A DNA stretch of 64,000 nucleotides from Phellopilus nigrolimitatus (lineage: Eukaryota > Basidiomycota > Agaricomycetes > Hymenochaetales > Hymenochaetaceae), in contig JAJOHG010000143.1 in the NCBI GenBank assembly GCA_021029095.1, positions 1-64,000 on the forward strand. Direction: 5' to 3'. The notes beneath the pieces were generated by a model. The model saw only the letters and a list, made by a program, of their open reading frames with translations, was not told where the DNA came from and searched no databases. The position numbers and the translations under genes were made by a program. Of the stretch, positions 11,948-23,057 are shown piece by piece; positions within the stretch are counted from its first letter, which is position 1; every line of letters starts with the position of its first letter.

Positions 11948-13586
11948 TCAAAGCGGTAGCTTTCCTTCCCTTCTCAGTCGCCTCGTTCCTCCTCTTTACC
12001 GGCCCACGGAGGTACCTGTTACGGCTGTGACGGTGGTTACTTAGTTAAATCGTTCGCATTGCTAGCTACCTCGCGTATCATTTGTTTTATTTCCGTACCC
12101 ATGTCTTGCTGCTACCCGTGTTGCTTCTACTTTGAAACGTAAATTATGTGCGGATTGCCTTCACATGAATTATTTTGAATGATGTTTTTGATTTTGTCTT
12201 GGTTTGCGACAACTTGCTCCTGACAGACCCCTGGTATCTGATTAATATTCCCTGAATGTCACCTGAGAAATTATCGCCGCCGTTTCAATTGAGTCCTCAT
12301 CTTCTTGTTGTGCCAGCTTCGCGATTCAGACGAGAGTAACTAGCTGTCGGGTCATAGCATAGCTAGCAGTCAAAAGCGATGACCGCGAAAAGCTTACCCG
12401 AAAATTTTCGTCTGTAGGTAGATGATAGGGCACCCATATTGGCCCACAAGGATCACTGGTAAACCTTAATTCTACAACACGAAAACAAGAGATTTACTTG
12501 AGGATTAGAGCTGGAAATAAATATTGTAAGTTGGAATCAAATCTTAGGATCTGTTCCGACTCAGACAAAGCACGCCCGCGAGCCGCAACAACAGAGAACT
12601 TTTACGCGCGTAACAACGCACGCAAACTGATTGTCGATTAGACGGACGCAGATCCGGCTTCGCTGTCGGTCAATATGTATGTCGTGATTCGGAGAGGGGG
12701 AAGAAGTATGCTATGACATTACATAATGTGTCTTATATTATCTATTCTATCTATTCTATGACCGGTACGCGAAAATGTAGATTACACATTTTCAGTGGAC
12801 GTCTGACATTTGCCATGGGAGAGGACCGTTTGTACATTATATAAATGTTTGTTTTGGCAAATATTGTAATATCGTGCTGTTTACTAGTAATTAAGAGCCA
12901 TGGTGTGCTATACGTGCGTTGAACCGATACATATCGACAGTTGGACCGTAAATGCAGTATGGTCCCACGGATCTACCTTACAGGTTTGTGTTGCATCACA
13001 TTGAACGATGTTACAGTTTTGAGTACCTCTCGAAGATTTACGAGTGCCGGATTCAAGAAGAACAAGCTGACCTCCGCTTCACTTTTGTATCATAAGTTTC
13101 TGACTGTTTCTTCACTCGAAAGTCGGCGCAGTGGAAAAAATGGCGTTAACGTTAACGACGTGCGGGACCGTGGCAAGCCACAAGCTCTTTTCGTGCAAAG
13201 AAGTTGGACTCAATTCTTCTCATCGTAGAAAACATTTCCGGAAAACAGCATGCTTTTGAAGTGTTCTGAGTCGAGCACGCGCTGACTTCAGAATTCAGTT
13301 GTTAGGCTACCATTCGACAAGGGCGAGGATCTCCTTGTGCTTCTTCGAATAAATAGTATGCTAACACAACTCACTTTCTTTCATCATCGAAGACTGCCAG
13401 CGTCGACCCAGCAATCTTGGCCCTTATGACTAGTGCAGCTATGTCGATCGACCCAAGCACAACACCATGCTCCCCGGGCTCCTCGTCTCGCTGCACTATA
13501 AAGGCTGGAAGCTTTTCGTTATCGAAGTCCACCCTCACTTCCACACAGTAAAAGCAACGTCCGGCTTTTCAACATCGCAAAACAAA
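11948..13586. other. Long AT-rich intergenic region
   Basis: About 1.6 kb without a gene I can support. A short direct repeat (CTATTCTAT type) lies at about 12735-12758. The only longer open frame (12941-13228, plus) has no recognisable motif. The 3' end holds the promoter of the cysteine-rich gene, with TATAAAG at 13497-13503. Confidence 0.45.
13497..13503 (+). promoter_or_regulatory. TATA box of the hydrophobin-like gene
   Basis: TATAAAG lies 84 bp upstream of the ATG at 13587, a spacing normal for a strongly expressed fungal gene with a 50-nt leader. The context before the ATG (AACAAA) is also favourable for initiation. Confidence 0.55.
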
Positions 13587-13966
13587 ATGCTCGCTGTTTC
13601 TACCAAGGACGTCCTTACCGCTGTCTTTGCAGCGTTGCAGCGTTTCTGCTCAGGCTCTCACGCGCTGTCCCACAAGCGGCGCAGTGCGCCAGCGGCGTCT
13701 TGAGCTGCTGCAATCTTCCATCCGTGCGTTTTCCCTCAGGAACTTCCCCAACCTCACAAGCTAAAGTGCATTTGCCGTTGCAGGTCCTCCCGGGTGACTT
13801 TCCGGAATGCGTGTTCGCCAGCCCGAACGCTTTCCCCTGCCCCGCCGAGGCGGTGCTCGCATGCTGCGACAGTACGTTCATCGTACTTTACTCTTTAATA
13901 AATCCAGTTTAAGCATCCGCGACTTTTGCTTTCGCAGACGTGGGCCTCAACTGCGCTCGCCTGTGA
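13587..13966 (+). pseudogene. Hydrophobin-like cysteine-rich secreted protein, frame broken
   Basis: From the ATG at 13587 a short hydrophobic leader reads (DVLTAVFAAL) and then runs to a stop at about 13701. Two bases out of phase, from about 13681, a cysteine-rich protein reads QCASGVLSCCN, then GDFPECVFASPNAFPC and AEAVLACCD. An intron with a GTACGT donor at 13872 and an acceptor ending at 13937 joins this to NVGLNCARL and the stop at 13964-13966. Cysteine spacing is C-6-CC-33-C-9-C-7-CC-6-C. This is the eight-cysteine order of class I hydrophobins, although the fifth-to-sixth gap is 7 rather than the usual 5. No splice donor fits the leader-to-body phase change, so a frameshift (real or assembly error) is likely. 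A different small secreted cysteine-rich protein cannot be excluded. Confidence 0.45.
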
Positions 13967-14935
13967 TTGTGCAATGAGTGGTACGTACATATGTATTTCG
14001 CTAACCGGCCATCTTCATACTGCATTCCGTCGAATATTTTGACACGTCGATAAGTCCGAGTCTGTAATAATAAAGCTTTGGAGGGTTTTCGGTGCAGTAA
14101 CGCAGGCCTTATACGAACAACTTTTACAGCTGAGAATCTTGAAAGCTCGCAGGCAGAATTGTCGGCAAAGCAAGTTTTGTACTGAGGGGTCTGGACTCTG
14201 GACGGGAAGGCGCCACCATCGACTCATATGGCTAGTCGATGTCGAGAGTCACGGTGGGTCTTCCTGGTAATGCATATAGCAAATTTTATTCCAGTCCGCG
14301 AGCTTTCCAATGGCACTTTGTCAAGTAGAGCCAGCGTCAGCGATATTTTTGAAGACCAGGAATATTTGAGACGTTGTTCTCCTCCTTCAGTTTCACCTTC
14401 GCGCTCACTTCTGTATATCATTCCTCTGCATCGGAAAATATAATATTCCTGTATATCTCGGGAATCCTCTGGCTAGCATCGTCAAGAGTTGCCGGAAGCA
14501 AAATCCAGTTATCTAAAGTGTTTTCAGGCTGCGTAGCAGCTTGATTAATGGGACTTTCGTGATGGTCAAGCTCAAATGTTGCTGGTCCTTTCTCCTCAGC
14601 TATTTTTCTTCAAACGGAGACATCGCTTGCCTGTATATGTGCTGATTTGATCAAGCTGCTTCAAATCCGCCACTGTTGGGGGTTTCAAGAAAACTCGACA
14701 CGACATTTTGCGCGCAAGACTCAGATCTCAGATAGGAGGAACTGCTTTGGAACTGCATGTTGAAGGGTGCGTGCGAAGCCGAAAAACATCATTCGCCATC
14801 CGTCATCCACTGGTTTTCTTTGGGTTCCCCGCCCCATTACGGAGGAAGCTTGTCCGACCAGGAGTGGTCGGTGACGTTTTGGAAACATTCCACGCTGCAC
14901 AGGACCTGCACCCACACTGCATCAAGCAGTCGGCT
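13967..14935. other. Intergenic, no gene seen
   Basis: Short frames on both strands, none recognisable. It lies between the tail of the hydrophobin-like gene and the 3' end of the FunK1 piece. Confidence 0.45.
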
Positions 14936-15919
14936 TCACACCTCCTTGCGCGACTGCAGGTGTACCACGCCCTCCCAAAGGTAATCTGCATAGACGTTAA
15001 TGCACAGGTCTTCAAGCTGGTCATAGAATCCCTTGGCGAGAACAGAATCGACGATGACATCCTCCAGAGTCTCGTGCGGACTGTCTTTGACAAACTCCAG
15101 CAGAAACGTATTGAGTCGCTTCCTGGCTTCCTGGGCAACTGATAGCCACTTCGATACCAAAGGCAGGAGCTGCACAAGTGGCTTGGAGAATGTCATTGCA
15201 TTTATCGATAATTCCGATAGGTCGGTGATGATGCCGGTCTTTCGATCAAGAACCAGATCGAGTTCGTCGGCGGTCAAACGTTCGATCCAAAGAGCCTCGA
15301 GTTTTGAAGGATTTTCTAACCCGTGTAAAGCACACCACAAAACCACCCATGCGAATGATTCAAGGTCGTCGATGGCCGTGTGCAGAGTGAACTCGTCTAG
15401 GATCCAGCCTCGACTAATTCGGTGTGACATAAACAGCAAAGCTCCCTTTGAATGAAGCCGTCCTTAGTTCTCAAGAGTCGAGGGCTTCTTTCGCGACAAT
15501 GATAAGTACGTACCGAGCGATGTCTCCCTGACTCACGATCCTTCTTCCACTCAATCGCCTGATCGCCATCGTTGATGAACCCCAAGCATTCACTCATATA
15601 CTCCAATAGAAAATTGAATTTGCCTGTATTTTGCACTCTGACAATCGGATGTCAGCTCAACTCGAGGACTTAAATTGAGATGACGCACTTAGGATGGGAA
15701 AAGCAGGCGTTCATCTTTTGTGTATAATCGCGACTGCGCTGCACCACTTTCGGCATTCTCAAGACATTACCAGAGGAGACATCCCGATGAAGATGACCAT
15801 TCAGGAACAGATTGAAGTGACCTGCATAATCGTGTTAGATTACAATATGGAAAAGTCCAATGAAAAGCGTACCTATTATGCCGTCTACAGCAGCGTGACC
15901 AATGTCGTACAGCTCGGCG
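14936..15919 (-). pseudogene. FunK1-type kinase, C-lobe only
   Basis: This is the C-terminal half of a fungal FunK1 kinase, read on the minus strand. It begins with AELYDIGHAAVDGI (about 15915-15870). After an intron come FNLFLNGHLHRDVSSGNVL (about 15835-15770), with the catalytic HRD and Asn, then NTGKFNFLLEYMSECLGFINDGDQAIEW. The final exon gives FMSHRI, TAIDDLESFAWVVLWCALHG, and a helical tail to the stop at 14936. The DFG-equivalent position falls in GFINDGDQA, where FunK1 normally has a D-x-D motif. The FunK1 N-lobe, including the nucleotide-binding lysine, is absent. Directly upstream, the sequence switches to an AIM9-like protein. Without an N-lobe this is a truncated gene, unless a splice joins it to the upstream piece. 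Confidence 0.65.
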
Positions 15920-15920
15920 C

Positions 15921-16320
15921 CTAAACCTCGGGAACAGGCAGCCCAGAGGAACGGAGGAAACGCATTGTGGCCACTTCACTAGCGATAGCGTAGAACTTGG
16001 GGACCGTGACGGGGTACGGGATGCGGGCTACCATCTCGAAGCCGTCATGCATGGTGATAAGGAAAGTCCGGTTGAAGCCGCCCTCGGCGAGCTTCACAAA
16101 TGTGTCGATATCTTGAGAACCCCGACCAACAGACTGCGCCGCAAGTCGACAAAGCTCCTCGACGTCGAACTCACGTCTGCGCTCCGCGAGGCGAAGATCA
16201 TTGTTGATGCTGAATGTGCGAGATTACGGATTAGACATATACGCCAGAGAACAACATGTATGAAACTTGCAGCCAGCGTCCCGATGAATAGTCGAAGAGA
16301 TCATCAGGAGAGTCTGACAT
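15921..16320 (-). pseudogene. AIM9-like phosphotransferase (APH fold), N-terminal part only
   Basis: The ATG at 16320 begins MSDSPDDLFDYSSGRWL, typical of fungal Altered inheritance of mitochondria 9 / APH-domain proteins. After an intron, an uninterrupted exon (about 16207 to 15921) gives LRLAERRREFDVEELCRLA, FVKLAEGGFNRTFLI, EMVARIPYPVTVPKF and ASEVATMRFLRSSGLPVPEV. It stops at TAG (15921-15923), where these proteins normally continue into the hinge and C-lobe. The nucleotide-binding lobe is thus fully preserved, while the phosphotransferase catalytic half is missing. The FunK1 C-lobe starts within a few bases on the same strand. GAG|GTTTAG at the junction could serve as a splice donor, which would create an in-frame chimera. 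Confidence 0.7.
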
Positions 16321-16430
16321 GCTTGAGAGTGCACGACGTGGTAGTTGCCAACAGGTCCGAGTGAAGTTACAGATTGAGGAGGAAAGATGTGCTGAACGCA
16401 GCGAGGAGAGAGGAGGGCGCAGAGGCGGAG

Positions 16431-16477
16431 AGATTGAGACTGGTAGCAAATTAGAGATTGAGACTGGTAGCAAATTG
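16431..16477. repeat. Two-copy 24-bp tandem repeat
   Basis: A unit beginning AGATTGAGACTGGTAGC occurs at 16431-16454 and again at 16455-16477, identical over the shared length. It sits about 110 bp upstream of the AIM9-like start. Confidence 0.85.
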
Positions 16478-16608
16478 AAGACGAGCCTCGCACGCCCAAG
16501 GGAGTAGTACATGCATATGTGTGCGGAGGGTTGGAAGAGGGATCAAACCTGAAAAGAAGTCAGCCAAGTAACACGGAGTTTTATCCTACTAAGTAATGCT
16601 AAGTGGGC

Positions 16609-16652
16609 ACGACGGCAGGCGCGAAGACGACGCGTCAATGCCGTGGGAACTG
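16609..16652. repeat. Dispersed about 40-nt repeat, copy B
   Basis: Matches 9730-9772 apart from two short indels and includes the same ACGCGTCAATGCCGTGGGAA core. It lies about 290 bp upstream of the AIM9-like minus-strand start. Confidence 0.65.
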
Positions 16653-16787
16653 GGAAGCGGCCATTCGGTGTGCCTACGGTGGCGCCGTTGATCCTTGGAC
16701 TACCATTCGAGCGGATTCGGACGCGGGTCTGAAGGAGACGGTCCACTTTGTTACAATTTGCTCGGTAAGTGATAATAAGCATGTTTA

Positions 16788-16810
16788 AATATGTGGGGTG
16801 CCCACATATT
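16788..16810. repeat. Perfect 10-bp hairpin
   Basis: AATATGTGGG at 16788-16797 and its reverse complement at 16801-16810 flank a 3-nt loop. It is followed by a G run. It may be an element end or a chance palindrome. Confidence 0.6.
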
Positions 16811-17088
16811 AGGGGGGGAAGCTTGTGTAACTAAGGCTTAACCTGAGCTATACAAATATAGTACATTTAGAACAACTATAATACTATGTCATAGAGAAAG
16901 TATTTTTTTACTGAGCTCGGAGGGTATGGTTAAGTAGTGAGAGGGTCAGAGGGAGAGAAAGAGAAGAGAGATGGCCTGCATGCGTCGAGGGGCACGCACC
17001 ATAACAATCAGTTCTCACGGGGCACTGTGCAAAGTCACGTCCCCAGTAAGTGGAAGCTTCGCTCCCAATAAAAACATTGACGACGACT

Positions 17089-20000
17089 CTATGCCCAATG
17101 TACAAACCGCATGTGTAAATCAGGTCTGTCTGGCTGGCGCTCGTTGTGCTTGTCGAAAAATTTCATAAATTTGTCTGATATCTTGAGAATAGCCTCATCG
17201 AATTTCTGGCTGTCGACAGCCCCCAAGAAGCGGCGGACGAGACGTTTCGCATGAGCGTGGTCGGCTCGGAAGGCGTCGGTATTTTGCCATGCCTGAGAAG
17301 TGTTGTCACCCGGTGCAAGCTGGTCCATGTGGTTCACCAATATAAGCAGTGCTGCAATTTGATTGCAGGACGGGAAGCGGTCTGAAGAATAGTATTTATA
17401 TATCAGCCCGTAATTTTAAAGTCTCGAGAAGAACTCACATGGCATGTCCTCGACCCCCATTTCCTTCCTGTCAATGACGGTCTGAAGTAGGCTGTCCAAG
17501 ATCTTGAAAAAAATGACAGGGGACGAAGGCCAAGGCGAAGGCGAAGGTGAAGGTACGAGAACGCTTCTAACTTGATGTTTGATCGTCATGGCGCTCAAAA
17601 TGCCGGTAAAATGCAGGCCGCAGTAGAAGTTGCCCCCGATTGTGAGACAGTTGTCGATGTTCGCCTCGAAATATTGCACGCCAGGCGGTATGAAACTAAA
17701 TCAGAAACCACGGATCAGGACATTTCAAGCATCCCACTCCCCGTGTAATAGACACCTACAGTTGGTCTCCATTCTCGACATACAAGACGAACCACTTGGT
17801 GTTAGGTGGAAAGTCGGATAGTCCTTTTTCCGCGCCCACGTCCACAAAGCGGTCCGGTATGCAGATAAGTTTAGTTCCCAGAACGGGAGAGAGGTATACG
17901 CCCGTTGTGGCCGTTCGAATATCAACTAAAGTAAACGCAGTGGAAATATCGACCCATTTGGAGGCCAAGGAAAGGTTCGGATACAACTTCGTCTTCCAAA
18001 CGTAATCTGGGGAGTTTCTGAGCAGGACATGGCTAAAATCGTCAAAATCTCTGTGGCTGCAGTGAGAATGGTTTTTTTAAAAAAACGACGGGACTGGAGC
18101 TCACTCAATAGGTAGAGACACGGATTCGTTAATCAGTGGTATACAGCAGGATATTGGGTGTTTCTTTAGGCCAACGGCGATATCAATGAGAGAGGACATG
18201 GGTGCACGTCTGGCCTGTTGAATCGGAGAATCAGCTCGTATCGTATGGTCTTTAATACGAAATTTACGTAAGCCAAAGATGTTCCTTAAAAAGACACGTC
18301 GTTTGATATGCGCACCTTGCACCATCCGCTGCTCAGTAGTTCCGAAAAGAAGTTGAATTCCGGTGGATTCCCAACTAGTGATATCAAGAGGACTCTTTCT
18401 GCTGCTTTCAACTGAGCCAACTCGAACGACAAAAATCGGGCGCTTGCCCCGTATGATGGTTCAGCGTTCTCCTACCGACATCTCATCCCATTCAGACTCA
18501 GCTATCACGTTAATTTCTTTATGGTGCTCGGGTGGTACTTTGTTATTAAGTATTTTTATAAGTGTTTTTACCAGTGGAGCCTATGCCATTCGATATAAGA
18601 GAGGTTTGTAATTTAAAAAAAGCCACGAGAAGAGCTGCTCACCGTCGTATCCCAGGCAGAAAATTTGTTATACAAGACACCATTATCATGACCCAGGGCT
18701 GGCAATCCTTTGTCATTGCTTATTCCTCTATCAAAGAATCGCGGAAAGCTCGGTAAGTTGGGCGCGCTGATTGGCTGTGTTAAGGGGGGCAAAACATAAT
18801 GCCGTCAGCAAACGTTGGCTGGTTCCCGCCCCCACCCTGAGACATTGAACATACCTGGATGGTCTTCTCATTGAGCGGAGGGAGACCATATACCGATGGC
18901 AAATTCGTTTCTGACTCGCGTAGTCGTTTCACTCCATGGCTTCTGGTTTCACTGTCATTCTCATCTTCCTCCTCTTGGAATTCCCTCCTTCGTTTTTTGG
19001 CAGGAGTTCCTGGAGGAAGTATGTTTGGCGCCAGGGAAGGAGGCCACTCGTCAGAACCAAGAGGCGGAAATGGTGGCTTACTCCTATCACTCTGCGATCT
19101 ACCCTGTAGGCATGTCAGGTGTCACAATTGGGTGACAAAAGTGGGATATGTAAACTCACGCCATCCCGTTCCGGATTACCGGCATTGTCATCGTCACGAT
19201 TGACGGGTCCAACCACAGCGCGTCTACCGGTCGCCCGATCCACTTTGAAGTTGACGATGAAGTTTTTGATATCGTCTTTCAAGTTTATGTTGCGGAGCCG
19301 AGGGACATGGGTTTTTGGATTATGGGCAATGTCAGAAGCGTAGTCGATGATCTTCAAGAGGAGCTGATTTCTTTCCATTGACGTATCGCGCGCATCTCGC
19401 CTCTGTGTGGCCTGAGTAACATTACCACTGAAGGATTGCCATTTTTGGATGATTGCTTTCATGCAGGTATCGAAGACGTGGCAGCCTTCCATCGCCATAC
19501 GTCTAATGACGATCAGAAGATCAAACATTGCAGACGTGCGCTCAGGATCATCGATACATGGAGCATAGCTGAGAGCCTGTAGGTATCAAAAATGGTTTAG
19601 AAAACATGGCGTCGGATTCTGGAAATCAGTGCACGCACAGCTGCAGTCTCATATAGAGCTACTCGTTTTCTCGAATTATCCATAGAGACATGGCGTTCAG
19701 AGAAGAGAGAAAAGGGAGAGAAAACTGCGGCAAAATATATGCCTCGGAGAAGATCGTAGTCATTGAGGTCCTTGAGTAAAGATTTCGTGCTTTCATCGTC
19801 GCTGACACTGTCACTTCAAAAGAAGAGTAAAGAGCATTTATTCAAGGAATAAAGGTATGACGTACAGTAATACTTGAACCAAAGACGCACATTTTCCATT
19901 GTCGAGGGCGGGACTAGGCTTCTGTAATATTTGAAAGAAATTTTAGATACACGGTGCTGAAATGCCGAGGTCACTCACCAGGCAGAGAGCGATGAGCCCC

Positions 20001-20826
20001 AAGCTTGCCATGTAGAAATTGTGTCTAGTCGAAGCATAGAGGACATGTTGAATGGATTGATCCGCTCCTGTGGCCAAGGAAGCGATGGTCCGGTGCAAGC
20101 TTTGCCGATCGCCGTCCCCATACACGAGAGTCATTGCTCCTCCCACCTGACGCACGCTCACTTGGTCATTATCTTCAGCTTGATTTGCTGTAGCGGAGTG
20201 GAATGCAGTCGCAAAGGAGGCCAGAGTAGACTTCCAGTTGACTCCGAGGTCAAGAAGAGCAGAAATACCAGCAGAGAGTTTCTTGGGACGTTGAGTGGAA
20301 AGCAGCGGAGCATTATGGCGGAGTACACTAGTGCTGTTGAAGAGCGTAACAGACATACGATCATATACTGCAATCTGCAGGATGCCGTGTAGGAAGGAAG
20401 GCGTATCACCTTTCGTAATACTGTCCGCGGTAGAAAAGGCACTCTCAGCGAGACGCCTTTCAGTTTTCCGTGTTGCAACCATACTACGCATAAGTTCGTC
20501 GTCAAATTTGAGAACTCGATCATGGAGAACTGCGATGTTCGTTGCAAACGCCTTGCGCACGGGGTCTTGGTCAGTAAGGTAAGAGTCCCATAGATCCGAG
20601 GTGCTAAGCCAGTGCATAGAACAAGCTGCTCTGGTGATCCTATACAGCGGCATATCGACCTCCGATGGTTGGAGGTCTTTGAGTAGCCCCACGCAATCCA
20701 TATACCTGCTATTATCGCTGGAAGGCTAGGTAGAAACAGTTGTGAGTGCAATACTGCCACCCCAAGAAAAACGAACAGCCTGAACTTGACGGTCTTCTTC
20801 TTCTTCTTCCTCTTCGACATGGCCAT
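17089..20826 (-). CDS. Large JmjC-like protein, basidiomycete family
   Basis: This multi-exon minus-strand gene ends with the stop at 17089-17091 (FVHWA). The N-terminal part (about 20690-19940) is a helical region of unknown family (LLKDLQPSEVDMPLYRITRA, DELMRSMVATRKTERR, HGILQIAVYDRMSV). Middle exons at about 19790-19120 include RRMAMEGCHVFDTCMKAI and RNINLKDDIKNFIVNFKVDR. A proline-rich and basic segment with a likely nuclear signal (AKKRRREF) lies near 19000. The C-terminal part reads like a JmjC barrel: SLASKWVDISTAFTLVDIRT, VLGTKLICIP, WFVLYVENGDQLFIPPGVQY, then NCLTIGGNFYCGLHF. The usual HxD/E metal ligands are not evident (TTGVYLSP stands where HxD is expected), so it may be catalytically dead. 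The start is uncertain: ATG at 20826 (MAMSKRKKKKK) requires an intron before SSDNSRYMDCVG. It could also be two adjacent genes. Confidence 0.55.
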
Positions 20827-21465
20827 CCATTTGCATTTCGTTCTCGCGGTTTATTATTTTGAATGAAAAGATGGAATATATGAATATTTTCCCTTCAGTG
20901 GAGGAAAGGGTAGAGTGGTAAAGTATGTACGTACGTTGGTTTCGGTCGCAGGCATACCGTGGGAACTTGCAGTCCAAGTGACGTACCTCGATCCCAGCTT
21001 AGGGCCTATGAGTTACGAGAAGATGCAGCAAGGCGCATAATCAATGCCAGAATTGTCGATCTTCAGAAGTTGCAAGCTTCAAAAGCGTCAGTCGAATGAT
21101 CCGCTTTCAGCGCCAAAATCCTGTGCATATAGAGGCAAACGTTGTTGAAGAGCACTTAAACGCGCACAACTTTGCTGATTTGAAACCAGTGAAATAATGC
21201 GACGGCAGAGGATCGATACATACTCGCAACATCTGCCACGTGAGCCTAGTTTCTATACGCAAAGCGTCCCTTGAATGTATATGGTAGTCGACATGCAGTT
21301 CATGTATATGTTGGACAACCATTCAGCTACCTGAAACAAGGAGGTATCAAACAATTAATGCAGGAATCATGACGTACAAGGAGCAGTCCACAAAAGAAAC
21401 TGTAAGTTAATTGGACTAGCGATAAAAATCATGAATAGTGCCAACATGCGACACTCTGGTTCATT
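20827..21465. other. Intergenic, no gene seen
   Basis: It includes a partial match to the dispersed-repeat core (ACCGTGGGAACTTGCAG at about 20957-20973). A 71-codon minus frame at 21107-21322 shows no recognisable motif. Confidence 0.45.
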
Positions 21466-22822
21466 TTAAGGTCCTTCACCTCTCCCCTTCCCCTTTCCAT
21501 CTGACTCCGTTAAGCCAAGATCAACTTCGCTGCTGCCCCTGTGTTGGTCATGTGGGTGCACTCTTCCCAAGTCGGATACAGGCGTCCCGGGGCTTACTGG
21601 AGATGAAGGAGATCCTGATTCTACCATCGGTACTGTCGACTCTTTCGGTGGAGCCGCAGAAGACGCCATACGCTGATCAAGGGCCTTCAATGCTAGCGCT
21701 CTGGACATAACGCACATGGTAAATCTCATTGAAAGTCTTGTATGATAGAGGAAACTCACCGCCGCCTTTCAGCCTCTGCACGAGGGCCACCAGGAAGCTG
21801 AGCGTAGCCCCCTGACTCTATATCACCGCCAGCTCCAGGAATAAGATAAAAACGTGTCGCGAGCGGGTGCACGAAGTTCCCGAGAATCGTAATCGGCGTA
21901 CTATCCAGTATAAAATTAGCTCGTGAAAATGACATAGAATGATTGGAGCATACTGAATGAATGGAGGGAACCATGACACGAAGGCAAAAGTCTCGCTTCG
22001 ATCCCCATACGAAACACCTGCAATGGAATCCCCCTGGTTTTTCTTGTAGAAACGAAGATAGAGCCATGCCACAAGCCAGCCCCACTGGATGTTAATCCAC
22101 GGAGATTGGAATCCAGCAAAAACCATAACAGTCGATAGCGTCACGTAAGCCATTGGCAAGCGCTAGAGCAAGTCATAAGTTCAAGGAAAGAAGAATATGC
22201 AAATGCTACGTACCTTCACGCGTACTTTCAGCATTCCAAACACCTGCACTTGATGTTCAGGTATCAACTGTGTAAAAGCAACAAGGATTCCCGTTTGCAG
22301 AGCCATTTGACCATGGTATTCGAGATCGTAACTGAGAAAAAGTCAATGAAGACAACCTTCAATGAGAGAATGCACGGCTCACAGGAAAAGGTCAGCATTT
22401 CTGAACACAAGAAACTCGACCCAGTTGACAACAAAAGACATGAGATTTGGAATAGCAGTCGTAACGAGGATAAATTTAAGTGTCTCGATCGAGCCCCATA
22501 GCCTTTCTAGATATCGAAGAGACACAGGAACGAATATGAGAGATAAAACGAGCTGCGATATGTTCAGACATGCGCGGTTTGAGAAATGCAAGCGACTTGC
22601 CTCTATGATCGTTACTTCCACCAATCCTGCCGTCACAAGGGTCCATGGATAGAAAATGCTCTGGCCAGGAACTAGCGTCAAGTATGGTGTTGAATACGGT
22701 CTAGTGTCGTTCCACCGCAGGAGATAATAGAGAAAAGAAAAAGCAATTGTCGCCGCAGTAAATGAGCGCGTCGTTACAGGAGTTGAAGTTATTAGCTGGA
22801 GGGGAGAAGAAAGGATGGCCAT
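21466..22822 (-). CDS. TMEM115/DUF1751 family Golgi rhomboid-like membrane protein
   Basis: This family of rhomboid-fold, non-protease membrane proteins works in Golgi organisation and retrograde traffic. The ATG at 22822 starts an N-terminal cytosolic and first membrane segment (TAATIAFSFLYYLLRW). TPYLTLVPGQSIFYPWTLVTAG follows, the typical family block, and then membrane helices CLNISQLVLSLIFVPVSL and ILVTTAIPNLMSFVVNWVEF. Later exons carry TLSTVMVFAGFQSPWINIQW, LVAWLYLRFYKK, FAFVSWFPPF and NFVHPLATRFYLI. A low-complexity cytosolic tail contains RRALALKALDQRM and ends at TAA 21466-21468. Introns are short. No catalytic Ser/His pair of active rhomboids is visible. It is divergent from FAM32A, which starts 235 bp away. 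Confidence 0.8.
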
Positions 22823-23057
22823 GAAGACTACAAAATGACTTCACGAAGAAGCCGGCCTTATCCTGTATCTTCAAATTCGATGATCCTCGACAGCGCACGC
22901 TGATGAAGTTTGCGCGTCGGGTGCGTAGCGTACGCGTCCAGCTTCGGGCAACCAGGCAAATGTAAAGAGTACAGCCACCTAAGCGAAACCCGGCCCTGAA
23001 GTGCTACTGGATCTTGGCCGTGTTTGGTAGTCATGATCTTCGTCTTCAAAGGCCACC

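Larger units (their letters stand above)
16321..17088. other. Intergenic region with repeats
   Basis: It holds a two-copy 24-bp tandem repeat (16431-16477), repeat copy B (16609-16652) and a perfect 10-bp hairpin (16788-16810). No gene was found. It should contain the promoter of the AIM9-like piece and the 3' UTR of the JmjC-like gene. Confidence 0.5.

Noticed and set aside
14708..15142. A 144-codon plus-strand frame
   Set aside because: It is the antisense of the FunK1 C-lobe exon, which carries recognisable kinase motifs on the minus strand.
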